Source of the DNA: Holdemania massiliensis
GTDB lineage: Bacteria > Bacillota_I > Bacilli_A > Erysipelotrichales > Erysipelotrichaceae
Reading direction: 5' to 3'
Length of the DNA stretch: 64,000 bases
NCBI RefSeq assembly: GCF_022440805.1
Contig: NZ_JAKNTK010000001.1
Location: forward strand, 4,030,001 to 4,094,000
The notes below the pieces were generated by a model. That model was not told the origin of the DNA. It saw only the letters and a program-made list of their open reading frames with translations, and ran no database searches. The position numbers and the translations under genes are program-made. Below, piece by piece: positions 52,370-61,668 of the stretch (the stretch's first letter is position 1; the number at the start of each line of letters is the position of its first letter).

Positions 52370-53596
52370 ATGCTTGAAGTCGCAAAAAGTTCCCGTATTA
52401 TCACCCCCGCCGGTTCCGTGCCTATCGCAGGTCATGCGATGCGGACAGAAAGTTCAACTGGCGTCCATGACGAACTGGAAGTTCATGTTCTGCTTTTAAA
52501 TTTAGAGGGGACACGCTGCTGTTTTATCAATGCCGACGTCATCGGCGCTGATTTCAATTTTGTCAGTCGTGTTAAAAACACCGTCCATGAGCTTCTGGAT
52601 ATTGATCCGATGCTGACAGTGTTCAGTGTTACGCACACGCACACCGGACCTTATTTTGGTATGTCGGCCTTCACCGGATCTAAATCCGAAACAGATACGC
52701 AGTATGAAAACGAAGTGCTGGACAAAACGATGGAAGCCGTTCTGGAAGCTTCAAAGCAGTTTGTTCCATTTACCGACGTCATCGTTCGGCAGGGTGAAGT
52801 CAAAGGCTTCTATGGCAACCGAAATGGACTGGATAAGCCCGGCGATGAAGTCATCACCGATCTGGAATTCCGCGATGAAACTGGAAAAACTGTCGCAGCC
52901 TTCGTCAATATGTCCTGTCATTCTACGATTATGAATCCTCTGGAAACTCAACTCAGCGCGGATATGCTGGGCAATGTCCGGCGTGAGCTGACACCGTATT
53001 TAGGCATTGTTCCGCTTATGAGCAACGGCAATGCCGGGGACATGTCCAACCGCCTGTACCGTCACGGCAATGATTTTAATGAGCTCAAGCGCGTCACCTC
53101 CGGCATCGCGGCTCACATCGCCGGCTTCAAAGACGGTCAGAACCTCTGTTTAACTCCGGTTCAGGCCCGGTCGGTTGCTTTTGAAGTGGATTATGACAAT
53201 GATAAAGCGGCCTTGAGCGAAGCGTTAGCAAAACTGGAAGAACAGCTCAATACCGTTACCGAATTTGATGCCCGCAAATGGCTGCTTTCTGAAATTTCCG
53301 GCTATCACCGCAAACTGGCTCAGGATCATGTTCATGTTTGCCTCAACAGTACAGTGCTGCGCTTAGGTGATCTGGAACTGGTCATCATCCCCTGTGAATT
53401 AGCCAGTGCCTTCGGCAAACAGATCAAGCGCAGTTCTAATGCCAAGGTCTGTCTGGTCTGGGGTTATGCGAACGGCTGCAGCACCTATGTTGTTGAAGCC
53501 AGCGAGTTCAACGGCGGACATGACGGAATCTCAACTCAGCTCAAGCGCGGACAGGCTGAGGAATATGTCGCCAAACTGATTCAGAATCTGTTTTAA
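52370..53596 (+). CDS. Neutral/alkaline ceramidase-like N-terminal domain protein
   Basis: This 408-residue protein resembles the N-terminal catalytic domain of neutral/alkaline ceramidases. FSVTHTHTGPYFG (about 85-97) holds the metal-binding His, NMSCHSTIMNP near 182 a further His, and PLMSNGNAGDMSN near 220 the region of the nucleophilic Ser in true enzymes. It is shorter than ceramidases and has no signal peptide or C-terminal domain, so it may hydrolyse another amide inside the cell. The ATG at 52370 follows AAGGAGG. It is separated from the PTS operon by a terminator. Confidence 0.8.
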   Translation: MLEVAKSSRIITPAGSVPIAGHAMRTESSTGVHDELEVHVLLLNLEGTRCCFINADVIGADFNFVSRVKNTVHELLDIDPMLTVFSVTHTHTGPYFGMSAFTGSKSETDTQYENEVLDKTMEAVLEASKQFVPFTDVIVRQGEVKGFYGNRNGLDKPGDEVITDLEFRDETGKTVAAFVNMSCHSTIMNPLETQLSADMLGNVRRELTPYLGIVPLMSNGNAGDMSNRLYRHGNDFNELKRVTSGIAAHIAGFKDGQNLCLTPVQARSVAFEVDYDNDKAALSEALAKLEEQLNTVTEFDARKWLLSEISGYHRKLAQDHVHVCLNSTVLRLGDLELVIIPCELASAFGKQIKRSSNAKVCLVWGYANGCSTYVVEASEFNGGHDGISTQLKRGQAEEYVAKLIQNLF

Positions 53597-53613
53597 ATCC
53601 AAGAACACACATC

Positions 53614-53646
53614 GTTCGGAAGGGTAATCCTTTCCGAACTTTTTTA
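53614..53646 (+). terminator. Terminator after the ceramidase-like gene
   Basis: GTTCGGAAGG (53614-53623) and CCTTTCCGAAC (53629-53639), then TTTTTTAT. The stretch 53647-53836 shows no gene. Confidence 0.85.
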
Positions 53647-53836
53647 TATGCTTGCCTTAAAACCGTCGAATTCCATCCTTGAGTACCTGATCTATAGGGA
53701 ACCAACGGGTCTTTTCGGATCACGAAAGGAAAAGAAAATCCAGACAGAAAAGCCTTTTTTATAATACAGTCCGTTCAAAGACGCTAACGGTGTGGAAACT
53801 TTTTGACCTTCTGAGGATAATTTCCATTATTTGGCG

Positions 53837-53919
53837 CTATTCTCTGTCAAAAAAGAATAGAAAAGGCAAAATTCTAGTGGAAATAGATATCCTATAATAA
53901 CAAAATGTAAGCGTTTATA
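53837..53919 (+). promoter_or_regulatory. Control region of the second mannose-family PTS operon
   Basis: An inverted repeat, CTATTCT (53837-53843) and AGAATAG (53854-53860), lies upstream of a consensus TATAAT (53893-53898). A near-perfect cre, TGTAAGCGTTTATA (53906-53919), lies just downstream. No good -35 box is present, which fits a promoter that needs an activator such as the PRD regulators of this locus. Confidence 0.65.
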
Positions 53920-53973
53920 ATTAACCTATCAGATAAATATGCATATTTGATTGATACGAAAGGAGATTATTTT

Positions 53974-54474
53974 ATGAACGAATATCTACAGAGCAGTGGT
54001 CTGGTTGACGTTCGGGTTGATGACCGAATGGTTCACGGCATCGTTGCTACCATGTGGATTCCAGAGAATCACTGCACCCGGGTTATGGTTGTCAATGAAG
54101 ACGCTTCTAACAATCAGGTGATTCGCAGCACGTTGAAAATGTCCGTCCCGGCAGGGGTCAGCTTATCTGTGCTGGCGCCGGAAAAAGCTGCGGCCAACAT
54201 CAAAAATGGGAATTATACCGACCAGCGGGTCTTTATTGTAGGTCGTGAAATTCAGGATGTTTATGCTTTATACAAAGCCGGCGTTCAGTTTGCCCGCGTC
54301 AATCTCGGCAATGTAACACAGAATACCGGCGAAACGCTGATCCTGGACAAAACCGTCCGGGTGAACAATGAGGAAAAAGCCATGCTTCGCGAAATGCGGG
54401 ATGCTGGGATTCAGATCACCTGCCAGTTCAGAACTGATGATCCGGTGAAAGTCTGCCGGGATATTCTGGATTGA
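53974..54474 (+). CDS. PTS mannose-family subunit IIB
   Basis: This 166-residue protein has VDVRVDDRMVHGIVATMWIP, where His21 is the expected phosphorylation site. The later ARVNLGNVTQNTGETLILDK is also typical of EIIB-Man. The ATG at 53974 follows AAAGGAG. First gene of a long PTS operon controlled by a cre site. Confidence 0.93.
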   Translation: MNEYLQSSGLVDVRVDDRMVHGIVATMWIPENHCTRVMVVNEDASNNQVIRSTLKMSVPAGVSLSVLAPEKAAANIKNGNYTDQRVFIVGREIQDVYALYKAGVQFARVNLGNVTQNTGETLILDKTVRVNNEEKAMLREMRDAGIQITCQFRTDDPVKVCRDILD

Positions 54475-54518
54475 TCCGCTCCTTCAATCAATAAGAAAAG
54501 GAAGAAAGGAAGAGAAAA

Positions 54519-55295
54519 ATGTTTACTCCAATTCAAATCATTCTGGTTTGCGCGTGGATGTGGGGATTCACCGTCATCGGAATGAGCGTTCAGCTTTTCA
54601 GCTATGGTGTAGCGGTACTGCATGGTTTTGTTACCGGCTTAATCATGGGCGATGTTGCTACAGGTTTGACCGTCGGAGGCACGCTGTGCCTGATGGGTTT
54701 GGGCGTCGGCGGCTACGGCGGATCCTCCGTTCCTGATTATGCCATGGGTACGGTTGTCGGCACCGTCTTCGCGATTGCGACCGGCGGCGGTGTGGAAGCC
54801 GGACTGGCGACGGGGATTCCGGTTGCCACACTGGGCACCCAGTTTGATATTCTTGCGAAAATGTGCGGTTCCTTCTTCATCCATAAACAGATGGACTGCG
54901 TTGAAAAGCATCAGTTCGATAAAATGGGCATCTGGGCTCACGGCTGGAATATTTTCCGGGCTACTTTGTATACCCTGCCGATTCTGTTAGTTATGACGGT
55001 CGGTTCCGGGATCATCACGACGCTGCTTGCGAACATGCCGGTCTGGCTGACCAAAGGCCTCAATACCGCGGCCGGAATGCTGCCGGCGGTCGGCTTTGCG
55101 ATCTTAATGAAATACCTGCCAATCCGGGAATACGGCGTCTTCATGATCTTCGGCTTCGCGGCGGCTTCCTATCTGGGCCTGTCGATGGTGGCCATCTCAA
55201 TGTTTGCCTTTGTCGCTGCCTATATGGTTTATAAGGGCTTAGAGAAGGGTAATACCTCTGCGGCCGCGGCGAATGGAGGGAACTACGATGAGTAA
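54519..55295 (+). CDS. PTS mannose-family subunit IIC
   Basis: This 258-residue multi-pass protein has FVTGLIMGDVATGLTVGGTL near residue 33 and the Gly-rich MGLGVGGYGGSSVPDYAMGT that follows, both typical of EIIC-Man. It forms the sugar channel with IID. It is 44 bp after IIB, and its stop overlaps the IID start by 8 bp. Confidence 0.93.
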   Translation: MFTPIQIILVCAWMWGFTVIGMSVQLFSYGVAVLHGFVTGLIMGDVATGLTVGGTLCLMGLGVGGYGGSSVPDYAMGTVVGTVFAIATGGGVEAGLATGIPVATLGTQFDILAKMCGSFFIHKQMDCVEKHQFDKMGIWAHGWNIFRATLYTLPILLVMTVGSGIITTLLANMPVWLTKGLNTAAGMLPAVGFAILMKYLPIREYGVFMIFGFAAASYLGLSMVAISMFAFVAAYMVYKGLEKGNTSAAAANGGNYDE

Positions 55296-56085
55296 TGTAC
55301 TGACTAAAAAAGATCTGCGGCGCTGCCTGAACCGTTATATTTTCACCCGTCAGTCACCGTTTAACTATGAAACGATGCAGTCCGGCGGCTGGGTTTACTC
55401 CATTCATCCGGCGATGGAAAAAATCTATGACGGTGATGCGGATCTGTTGGCTGAAAAATACAAAGATCATTTCAAGTTCTACAATACACACCCGTGGATG
55501 GGCAACATCATCCTCGGTGCCTGCATCGCCATCGAATCCACCAAAGATTCGGATGCGACCAAGCAGGCTGTTGAAATGCGGACAGCGCTGATGGGCCCGC
55601 TGGCGGGGATCGGGGATGCGATCATCTGGATCATGTTCATGACGATCCTCGGCGCAATTGCTGCTTACATGGCTTTGGAAGGCAGCATTGTCGGCTGGGT
55701 AATCGCCGAAGTCATTCAGCTGGTCATCTGGTTTGCTTTCTACAAATTATTCTTTGTCGCTTATGAACAAGGCGTCACTTTCGTAACCACCCGCAGCGCT
55801 CAGCTGCAGCACATCACTGAAGCCGCTTCTGTTCTGGGTTTGTCGGTTGTCGGCGCACTGGTGGCTTCGACTGTCAACGTTAAGTTCGGAATCACGATGA
55901 GCTATGGCGAAGTCGTTCAGCCGGTCAACGATCTGCTGGATTCCATCATTCCGCATTTCGGCAACGTCGTGACCGTCGCTCTGATCTATTGGGGATTAGG
56001 CCGGAAGAACATGACTTCCGGTAAGATGATTGTGCTCGTCTTAGTCGCAGCGATCCTGCTCTCCGCGATCGGCGTTCTGGCTTAA
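55288..56085 (+). CDS. PTS mannose-family subunit IID
   Basis: This 265-residue protein has FKFYNTHPWMGNIILGACIA and MRTALMGPLAGIGDAIIWIM, the EIID signatures. It opens with a basic segment (LTKKDLRRCLNRYIFTR). The ATG at 55288 is preceded by GGAGGG and overlaps the IIC stop (ATGAGTAA). A hairpin separates it from the next gene of the operon. Confidence 0.93.
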   Translation: MSNVLTKKDLRRCLNRYIFTRQSPFNYETMQSGGWVYSIHPAMEKIYDGDADLLAEKYKDHFKFYNTHPWMGNIILGACIAIESTKDSDATKQAVEMRTALMGPLAGIGDAIIWIMFMTILGAIAAYMALEGSIVGWVIAEVIQLVIWFAFYKLFFVAYEQGVTFVTTRSAQLQHITEAASVLGLSVVGALVASTVNVKFGITMSYGEVVQPVNDLLDSIIPHFGNVVTVALIYWGLGRKNMTSGKMIVLVLVAAILLSAIGVLA

Positions 56086-56107
56086 ACTGAAAATTGAGGA
56101 TGCCTAC

Positions 56108-56134
56108 GAAGCACGCATGTTTCTTGCGTGCTTC
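56108..56134 (+). terminator. Hairpin between IID and the next gene (attenuator or processing site)
   Basis: Perfect GAAGCACGCA (56108-56117) and TGCGTGCTTC (56125-56134). Only CTTTC follows, so termination would be partial; it could also protect the upstream mRNA. Confidence 0.5.
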
Positions 56135-56154
56135 CTTTCACATAGGAGGCCGAT

Positions 56155-57201
56155 ATGATTCAATTTCATAACAATGTTGAAAACTTCATGGCCGAATTCA
56201 GCCAACAGCACTCCAAGCTGGAAAAACTGATTGAACAAAATCAATTCGAACAGGCCAGTCAGATCCTGTTAAAACTGATGGATCCCGTCCTTCCCAGTTT
56301 TGCGTTTCGGCTGGTTCGCTTACCTGAAAAGCCCCAGTACATGCTGGAGCTGACGACCACGCTGGATCCACTGCGACGTATTCTGGCATTTTACTTCTGT
56401 TCTCAGCTGCCGGAACCTTTGAAAAAGACATGGCGCTTTGAATACAGCCATCCCGCCTTAAACGGCAGCTTTACCCATGAAGGCGTGACCTGGAATTCGG
56501 CGGAGATCCAGGTTCTGCCTTTCTTTGATAACAAGCGGCACCGCCTGAATCTCAAGGTGGAAAAGAATCCCAAATTTAAAGGACTCCGTGAGGAAGATTG
56601 CTTCATGATATTATATATCATGCTTTCGGATGCGATCGGCGAAACAGCCGTGGAAGCCTATCTGGGATCACTGCAGTTTTTGGACGGCATCGAACGCTGG
56701 AAAACACGCGGCAAGGTTCGGGTCAGTCTGGATCAGCTGGCAGCCCTGCTTCATCAGGAATGTCATAATCGCGGCTGGATCGATCCGGATGATATTGTTT
56801 TCATCGCCAAAAATTATACCTACCGTACCCGCAAGCTTACGCTGCGGCAGGATATCACCGAGGGCGTCAGCTTCTGTCTTCCGCTGCTCAACGAAGAAGG
56901 CCGATCCGCCTCCCACAAACCTTCGGCAGCCCTTGTCAACGCAGTTCAGGCAGCGTATTGCAGCGTTGTCGTCAGTTATCCGCCGGCGTTATCCAAAGCG
57001 GAAAAAACGGTACAGCGCGAAAAGGCAGAGAAGGAAGTGAACCGCATTCTCAGTCAGCGGAAAAGCGGCATCCTGATCAACGCTGCCCTGGGCAACGCTC
57101 ATGGATACGTCGATTTTCTGGTCTTTGATGAATCCACTTTGGAAGCGATCCGAACTTGGGTAAAAACGGATCCGCATCTGGAGGTTCTTGAACTGCAGTA
57201 A
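56155..57201 (+). CDS. Unrecognised 348-residue protein in the PTS operon
   Basis: I do not recognise this soluble protein, which has no signal peptide or membrane segment. It starts with a helical, Gln-rich stretch (about 8-40). A mixed region with WRFEYSHPALNGSFTHEGVT (about 92-111) and ILYIMLSDAIGETAVEAYLG (about 148-167) follows. The C-terminal region has a charged helix at about 280-303 and ends in GNAHGYVDFLVFDES. The overall feel is of a binding or regulatory protein rather than an enzyme with a classical motif. The ATG follows AGGAGG. It sits between IID and a PRD regulator and is cotranscribed with both, so it probably acts in uptake, sensing or first-step metabolism of the PTS sugar. 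Confidence 0.75.
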   Translation: MIQFHNNVENFMAEFSQQHSKLEKLIEQNQFEQASQILLKLMDPVLPSFAFRLVRLPEKPQYMLELTTTLDPLRRILAFYFCSQLPEPLKKTWRFEYSHPALNGSFTHEGVTWNSAEIQVLPFFDNKRHRLNLKVEKNPKFKGLREEDCFMILYIMLSDAIGETAVEAYLGSLQFLDGIERWKTRGKVRVSLDQLAALLHQECHNRGWIDPDDIVFIAKNYTYRTRKLTLRQDITEGVSFCLPLLNEEGRSASHKPSAALVNAVQAAYCSVVVSYPPALSKAEKTVQREKAEKEVNRILSQRKSGILINAALGNAHGYVDFLVFDESTLEAIRTWVKTDPHLEVLELQ

Positions 57202-57224
57202 CAGACAACAGGAGGTGATCGGTT

Positions 57225-59243
57225 ATGGAAAAACTGCTTCCCATTCAAATCCAGCTGCTCGATCGGCTGAGCCGTATCAAAGAACCGGTCAGCTCTCAAT
57301 TCCTTGCGAACAGTTTGGGCGTTTCCAGCAAAACAATCCGGAAGAATCTCAATCAGCTGAATGAGGTTTTAAGCGAAAACGGCGCGGTGATCGAGTCGAA
57401 AACCGGAAGCGGGTACTGGCTGACTGTCTGCGACCGCCAGCAGTTTGAACGCTTTTCTCAGGGAACAGCCACGCGCAGCAGCCAGCAGATTCTTAATCCG
57501 GTTCAAGTTGACCGAACTCACCTGGTCATCCGCACGCTGCTTTGCCGGGACAGCTATACCCGCATTGAAGAACTGGAAGATCTGCTTTTTATGAACTTGA
57601 CCAGCGTCAAACAGATTCTGAACCGGGCGCGGGAAATTCTCAGACAGTTTGATTTAAAAATTGTATCCAAAAGCCGGCACGGCATGAAAATTGTCGGAAG
57701 GGAACATGATATCCGGCTGTGCCTGAATTATGAATACAGCAATTATGCAACGACCTCTGTGCGCACGGCACAGCCTGAGGAATATGGCCGGCTTTATCCG
57801 TTCGATCCGCAGATTCAGCAGCAGATTGAGCTGATCATTCGATCCCTGCAGGAAATGTTTATCAGTTACAATTTATCCAGCTCCTCACTGGCCTCCCTCA
57901 GCCGCCTGATCATCCTCTCCGCCTTTCGCAGCAAGCAGGGACATCCGCTTGAATATCCCGAATCCACAATCATCCGCTTCACCAACCGCAATTCCTACTA
58001 CGTCGCTAAACTGGTGCTGAATCAATGCACCGATTTGCTCCAATGCCGCTTTATCCGCGAAGATATCATTCTTCTGGCGATTGGCTTTGTCGGCTTTCGG
58101 ATTGCGCTAAGTCCGGATGAAATGTTCCGCGACGGCTTTCTGGAAAGCAAAGACATCGCTTTCGATCTGGTTCAGCATCTGGCCCAGACTAATCTGTTCA
58201 GCTCCATCAACAAAGACATTAAGCTGGTCGATGATATCGCGCTGCATCTTGACGGCCTGTTCACTCGTTCCCGCTATCATCTGCGGACTACGCAGTTTGC
58301 CAGTGAGGTTCAGGTACAGTGCTCCCTGATGTCCAAAAAGATGGCGATGCAGGCGATGGTTTATCTGCATGAGAAATATGAGATTGAAATCAGTGAAGAA
58401 GAAATCACTCGGCTGGCACTGGTGATTCATCCGGTTTTCGGCCGGTTTCCCTGGAAATTCAGAAAAATCCGGGCCTGCTGCGTATCCAACATTGATAAAA
58501 GCGTTGGGCGGGGTATGGCTGAGCGGCTGATGCGCAATTTCGGCCGGTTTCTGGAACAGATCGATGTGCTGGAGCTTTATGAATTAAAGGAAACGGATTT
58601 GAGTGTTTATGAGATCCTCTTTACTTCTTATCCTGCGGAAACATTGAATTTTGTTCCAAAGACCTTAACTGTCTTCCATCTTGATTTATTTTTTGATGAA
58701 AACACCAAGCGGACGATCCGCAGTTTATTTGTCAACGGTACGCATCACAGCAATTTCAAGATTCGCTCTGATCTGCGTCCGCAGCAGATTTTCACGGGGA
58801 TTGAGGCAAGCAATGAAGAAGCGTGTTTTAAGATGATCGGCGAAGCGCTCTCGCCCCTGACTGACAGTCCTCAGCTGCTGCAGGAGGATCTGCTTGCCTG
58901 CGAACAAATCATGGCTTCCCAGCCGCAGGACAATGTTGTCATCCTGAGCGGCCTGCACTCGCATACGCAGGGCGTGACGATCGCCGTGTTTGTCCTGAAA
59001 CGTCCCATTCCCTGGAACCGCAGCCTGCAGAAAGCTCAGGTTGTCGTGTATTGGGATCGCGGCAACATTGCCAAGGATGCAGAACGCTTTGAAAATGAAT
59101 ATGTTCCCCATCTTTTGGAAATTGTTTTCCATGACCGGCTGGTGATCGACGAGCTGGTCAAAAATCCGGATTATGAGCATCTGATGGATGTCATTCTGGA
59201 AAATCATCTTGCGGTACTGACACTGGGCAGCAGTTTCCGCTGA
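57225..59243 (+). CDS. PRD-domain transcriptional regulator, MtlR/BglG type, with EIIB- and EIIA-like domains
   Basis: This 672-residue protein has an N-terminal helix-turn-helix (QFLANSLGVSSKTIRKNLNQ, about 26-45) and a second winged helix near 105-150. The PRD region at about 180-405 has His in DDIALHLDGLF and in RLALVIHPVFG. An EIIB-like domain follows (ACCVSNIDKSVGRG, with Cys near 419). The C-terminal EIIA-like domain has LHSHTQGVTIAVFVLKRPIP. It should sense PTS phosphorylation state and activate this operon. It begins 23 bp after the unrecognised gene with AGGAGGTG. Confidence 0.85.
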   Translation: MEKLLPIQIQLLDRLSRIKEPVSSQFLANSLGVSSKTIRKNLNQLNEVLSENGAVIESKTGSGYWLTVCDRQQFERFSQGTATRSSQQILNPVQVDRTHLVIRTLLCRDSYTRIEELEDLLFMNLTSVKQILNRAREILRQFDLKIVSKSRHGMKIVGREHDIRLCLNYEYSNYATTSVRTAQPEEYGRLYPFDPQIQQQIELIIRSLQEMFISYNLSSSSLASLSRLIILSAFRSKQGHPLEYPESTIIRFTNRNSYYVAKLVLNQCTDLLQCRFIREDIILLAIGFVGFRIALSPDEMFRDGFLESKDIAFDLVQHLAQTNLFSSINKDIKLVDDIALHLDGLFTRSRYHLRTTQFASEVQVQCSLMSKKMAMQAMVYLHEKYEIEISEEEITRLALVIHPVFGRFPWKFRKIRACCVSNIDKSVGRGMAERLMRNFGRFLEQIDVLELYELKETDLSVYEILFTSYPAETLNFVPKTLTVFHLDLFFDENTKRTIRSLFVNGTHHSNFKIRSDLRPQQIFTGIEASNEEACFKMIGEALSPLTDSPQLLQEDLLACEQIMASQPQDNVVILSGLHSHTQGVTIAVFVLKRPIPWNRSLQKAQVVVYWDRGNIAKDAERFENEYVPHLLEIVFHDRLVIDELVKNPDYEHLMDVILENHLAVLTLGSSFR

Positions 59244-59281
59244 TTCACAAAGAAGTCCCAAAAAAGGAAGGAAACTCAATT

Positions 59282-59692
59282 ATGCGTAAAATTGTAATTA
59301 TGACTCATGGCCAAATGGCGCACGGCATTCTGAATACCCTCAGCATCTTCACAGCTGATTTACAATCAGTCACGGCGATCAGCGCTTATGTGGACGACTG
59401 TGATCCGAAAGCTGAACTGGAGCGTTTTTTCGCAGAAGTCAGCGAAACCGATCAGGTAATTCTGTGTACGGATATTTTAGGCGGCAGCGTCAACCAGCTG
59501 GCCGTGCCTTATCTCAGCCGTCCTAACACCTATTTGTTTACCGGCATCAATTTTCCACTGCTGCTGCAGCTCATGTGTCTGGATGAAGAAGCTTCCGAAG
59601 CCCAGATCAAAGCCCTGGCAGAAGTCGGAAAAGAAGCGGTTGTCTGCATGAACGATTATCAGTTCCCACAGTTTGACGAAGAAGACGAATAA
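59282..59692 (+). CDS. PTS mannose-family subunit IIA
   Basis: This 136-residue protein opens MRKIVIMTHGQMAHGILNTL, with His9 the expected phosphorylation site. CTDILGGSVNQLAVPYL near residue 61 and the TGINFPLLLQLM segment confirm EIIA-Man. It is encoded five kilobases after IIB, behind the regulator, instead of first in the operon as in the other PTS locus. Confidence 0.93.
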   Translation: MRKIVIMTHGQMAHGILNTLSIFTADLQSVTAISAYVDDCDPKAELERFFAEVSETDQVILCTDILGGSVNQLAVPYLSRPNTYLFTGINFPLLLQLMCLDEEASEAQIKALAEVGKEAVVCMNDYQFPQFDEEDE

Positions 59693-59794
59693 ATCCAAGA
59701 CTCTGCAAGCGGAAAGGAAAGCGGTCTTAACGGCAAATCTTTCTGTCATTTCCTTGAATTGTTGAGTTAAAATAAAAAAAAGGTAGGATCGGTT

Positions 59795-60670
59795 ATGATT
59801 AAATGGATTGTCAGTGATTTGGATGGAACGCTTTTTGATGGGCATGGCGAAACGGTACTGGATCTCAGCGCTGAGAATGAGGCGGCACTGCGGGAAATTC
59901 AGCAGGCTGGAATTGAGTTCAGCGCGGCCAGCGGACGGATGATCGGTTACAGCATTCACCTGATGAAAAAATATGGATTTTCCAAGATCCGCGCAGCTGG
60001 GTTTAATGGGGCTGTCGGATATGATCAGGGAAAATGGGTGGCTGTGCGGGCTTTGAAGCGGGAAACCCTCGGTCAGATCATTCAGCTTTTACGGTCGGAA
60101 TGCCCGCAGTTGGAAACGCTTCAGATTCAAGGAATGAATTCCGAACGGATTTTTACGTCTCTGGATCATCCCGCAGCCCTGCGCTATCGCCAGGAATGCG
60201 CCAAAACAGGAATTGGTCAGGTCATGGATTTCACGGTGGATCAATATCTCGAACGGGATCGGGGTCTTCTTACCGGCAAATTATCCGCTCAGTTCAATTC
60301 CCCAGCCGCCTGTCAAGCCGTTTATCATCGGCTGAGTCATCAATTCCATGATCAATGTCTGATTCATCGAAGCGGCGACCGGCTGCTAGAAATCGGAAAT
60401 TGTTTAGCTCACAAAGGACTCTTTCTTGCCTATCTCAAAGAAACCTATCAGCTGCAGCCGCAGGAAATGGCCGTGATCGGTGATTCGCTCAACGATGCTG
60501 AAATGTTTTCGGAAGCGCAGCATACCTTTGCGATGAAAAGCGGCAGCGAAGAACTGCAGCGTCTGGCGGCGCATACCGTCGATTCCGCAGCCCAGGCCAT
60601 GCGCTGGTGCATCGCTTACAATCAGAATGAACAACGGGAAAGAGAAAATTTGTTTTCAGCCAAGGCTTAA
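59795..60670 (+). CDS. Cof-type HAD-superfamily phosphatase
   Basis: This 291-residue protein has motif I VSDLDGTLFDGHGE, motif II SAASGRM and an IIB-type cap. The late motif AVIGDSLNDAEMFSEA is typical of Cof/YidA sugar phosphatases. It could remove phosphate from the PTS product or an overflow metabolite. The ATG follows AAAGGTAGG, 102 bp after IIA. An inverted repeat over its stop codon (AGCCAA...TTGGCT, 60658-60679) has no T tract. Confidence 0.88.
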   Translation: MIKWIVSDLDGTLFDGHGETVLDLSAENEAALREIQQAGIEFSAASGRMIGYSIHLMKKYGFSKIRAAGFNGAVGYDQGKWVAVRALKRETLGQIIQLLRSECPQLETLQIQGMNSERIFTSLDHPAALRYRQECAKTGIGQVMDFTVDQYLERDRGLLTGKLSAQFNSPAACQAVYHRLSHQFHDQCLIHRSGDRLLEIGNCLAHKGLFLAYLKETYQLQPQEMAVIGDSLNDAEMFSEAQHTFAMKSGSEELQRLAAHTVDSAAQAMRWCIAYNQNEQRERENLFSAKA

Positions 60671-60822
60671 GCTTTGGCTAGGATCGACGTCAGTGTGAAA
60701 TGCATGGCGTCTTTTTCTTTGCAAGGGAAGCTGAATCCGCTTAAGATTAAACCAAATTTTGAAATGCTGGACTCCTGGATTTCTTCTATACTGATAAAGA
60801 ATTCCATCAGGAGGATACAATC

Positions 60823-61668
60823 ATGAAAATTTCTGAAGTTTTAACTCAGCTTATGGCCTGGCATGAACCTTTTGAACCTTCCGCACACGACAGCCGCGAT
60901 CAAATATTAGTTGGCGATCCGGATCAGGAATGCACTGGAATCGGCGTGACGGTCTGCGCGACTTATGAAGTGCTGGAAGCGGCCGTCCAGCAGCATCTCA
61001 ACCTGATCATCAGTCATGAATCGATCTTTTTCGGCAGCAGCAATACCGAAGACATGCTTCAGTCCAACGAAGTCGCCAGAAAGAAGAAACAATTTGCCGA
61101 ACAGCACGGCCTTGTGGTTTGGCGTGATCATGACCGGCTGCATGGCAACGGACAGCCCTTTCATCCAAAGCGCGTCAATCCCGATTACATTTTTACTGGG
61201 ATCATGAAGGAACTGGGGTGGGAAAATCAGGTGGCGGATGATCCGCTGAAGCCGCTGCTTTATCAAATTGCCCCCATCTCCGCCCGTCAGCTGGCTGACT
61301 TTCTGATGGATCGTTTTCAGCTCAACGGACTGCGGGTTGTCGGCAATCTCGATTGTCAGGTATCCACGGTCTTATTCTGTGAACATGTGATGGGATCCGC
61401 TAAAGACAAAGAAATCATCCAGCGGGCTCAGCAGGCCGACGCCCTCATCCCCTTTGAAATCTGCGATTATACCTTAACCCAATATGTCAAGGACGCCGCA
61501 GCCCAGGGTGAATCCAAAGTTTTGTTGGAAATGGGACATTTTAACTGTGAAGAGCTGGGAATGAAAGCCATGGCCCGATGGCTGCCGGAAGTTATTCAAC
61601 AGCCGCTGCCGATTACTTTTCTGCCGGCTCAGGACTTGTTCCACTATCTTCTTTCCGCTAAAGCTTGA
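60823..61668 (+). CDS. NIF3/GTP-cyclohydrolase-I-type-2 family protein
   Basis: This 281-residue protein matches the NIF3 family. LNLIISHESIFFGS near 60-75 holds the metal-binding His of the N-terminal half. EMGHFNCEELGMKAMARWLP near 245-262 is the paired C-terminal metal site. NIF3 proteins are di-metal hydrolase-like proteins of unsettled function. It is shorter than the canonical form and lacks the inserted domain. The ATG follows CAGGAGG. It lies between the HAD gene and the second PRD regulator. Confidence 0.8.
   Translation: MKISEVLTQLMAWHEPFEPSAHDSRDQILVGDPDQECTGIGVTVCATYEVLEAAVQQHLNLIISHESIFFGSSNTEDMLQSNEVARKKKQFAEQHGLVVWRDHDRLHGNGQPFHPKRVNPDYIFTGIMKELGWENQVADDPLKPLLYQIAPISARQLADFLMDRFQLNGLRVVGNLDCQVSTVLFCEHVMGSAKDKEIIQRAQQADALIPFEICDYTLTQYVKDAAAQGESKVLLEMGHFNCEELGMKAMARWLPEVIQQPLPITFLPAQDLFHYLLSAKA

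Noticed and set aside
53831..53850. Possible sigma-54 promoter (TTGGCGC) before the second PTS operon
   Set aside because: No matching GC at the -12 position, and the locus regulators are PRD proteins of the MtlR/BglG plan without a sigma-54 interaction domain that I can see.
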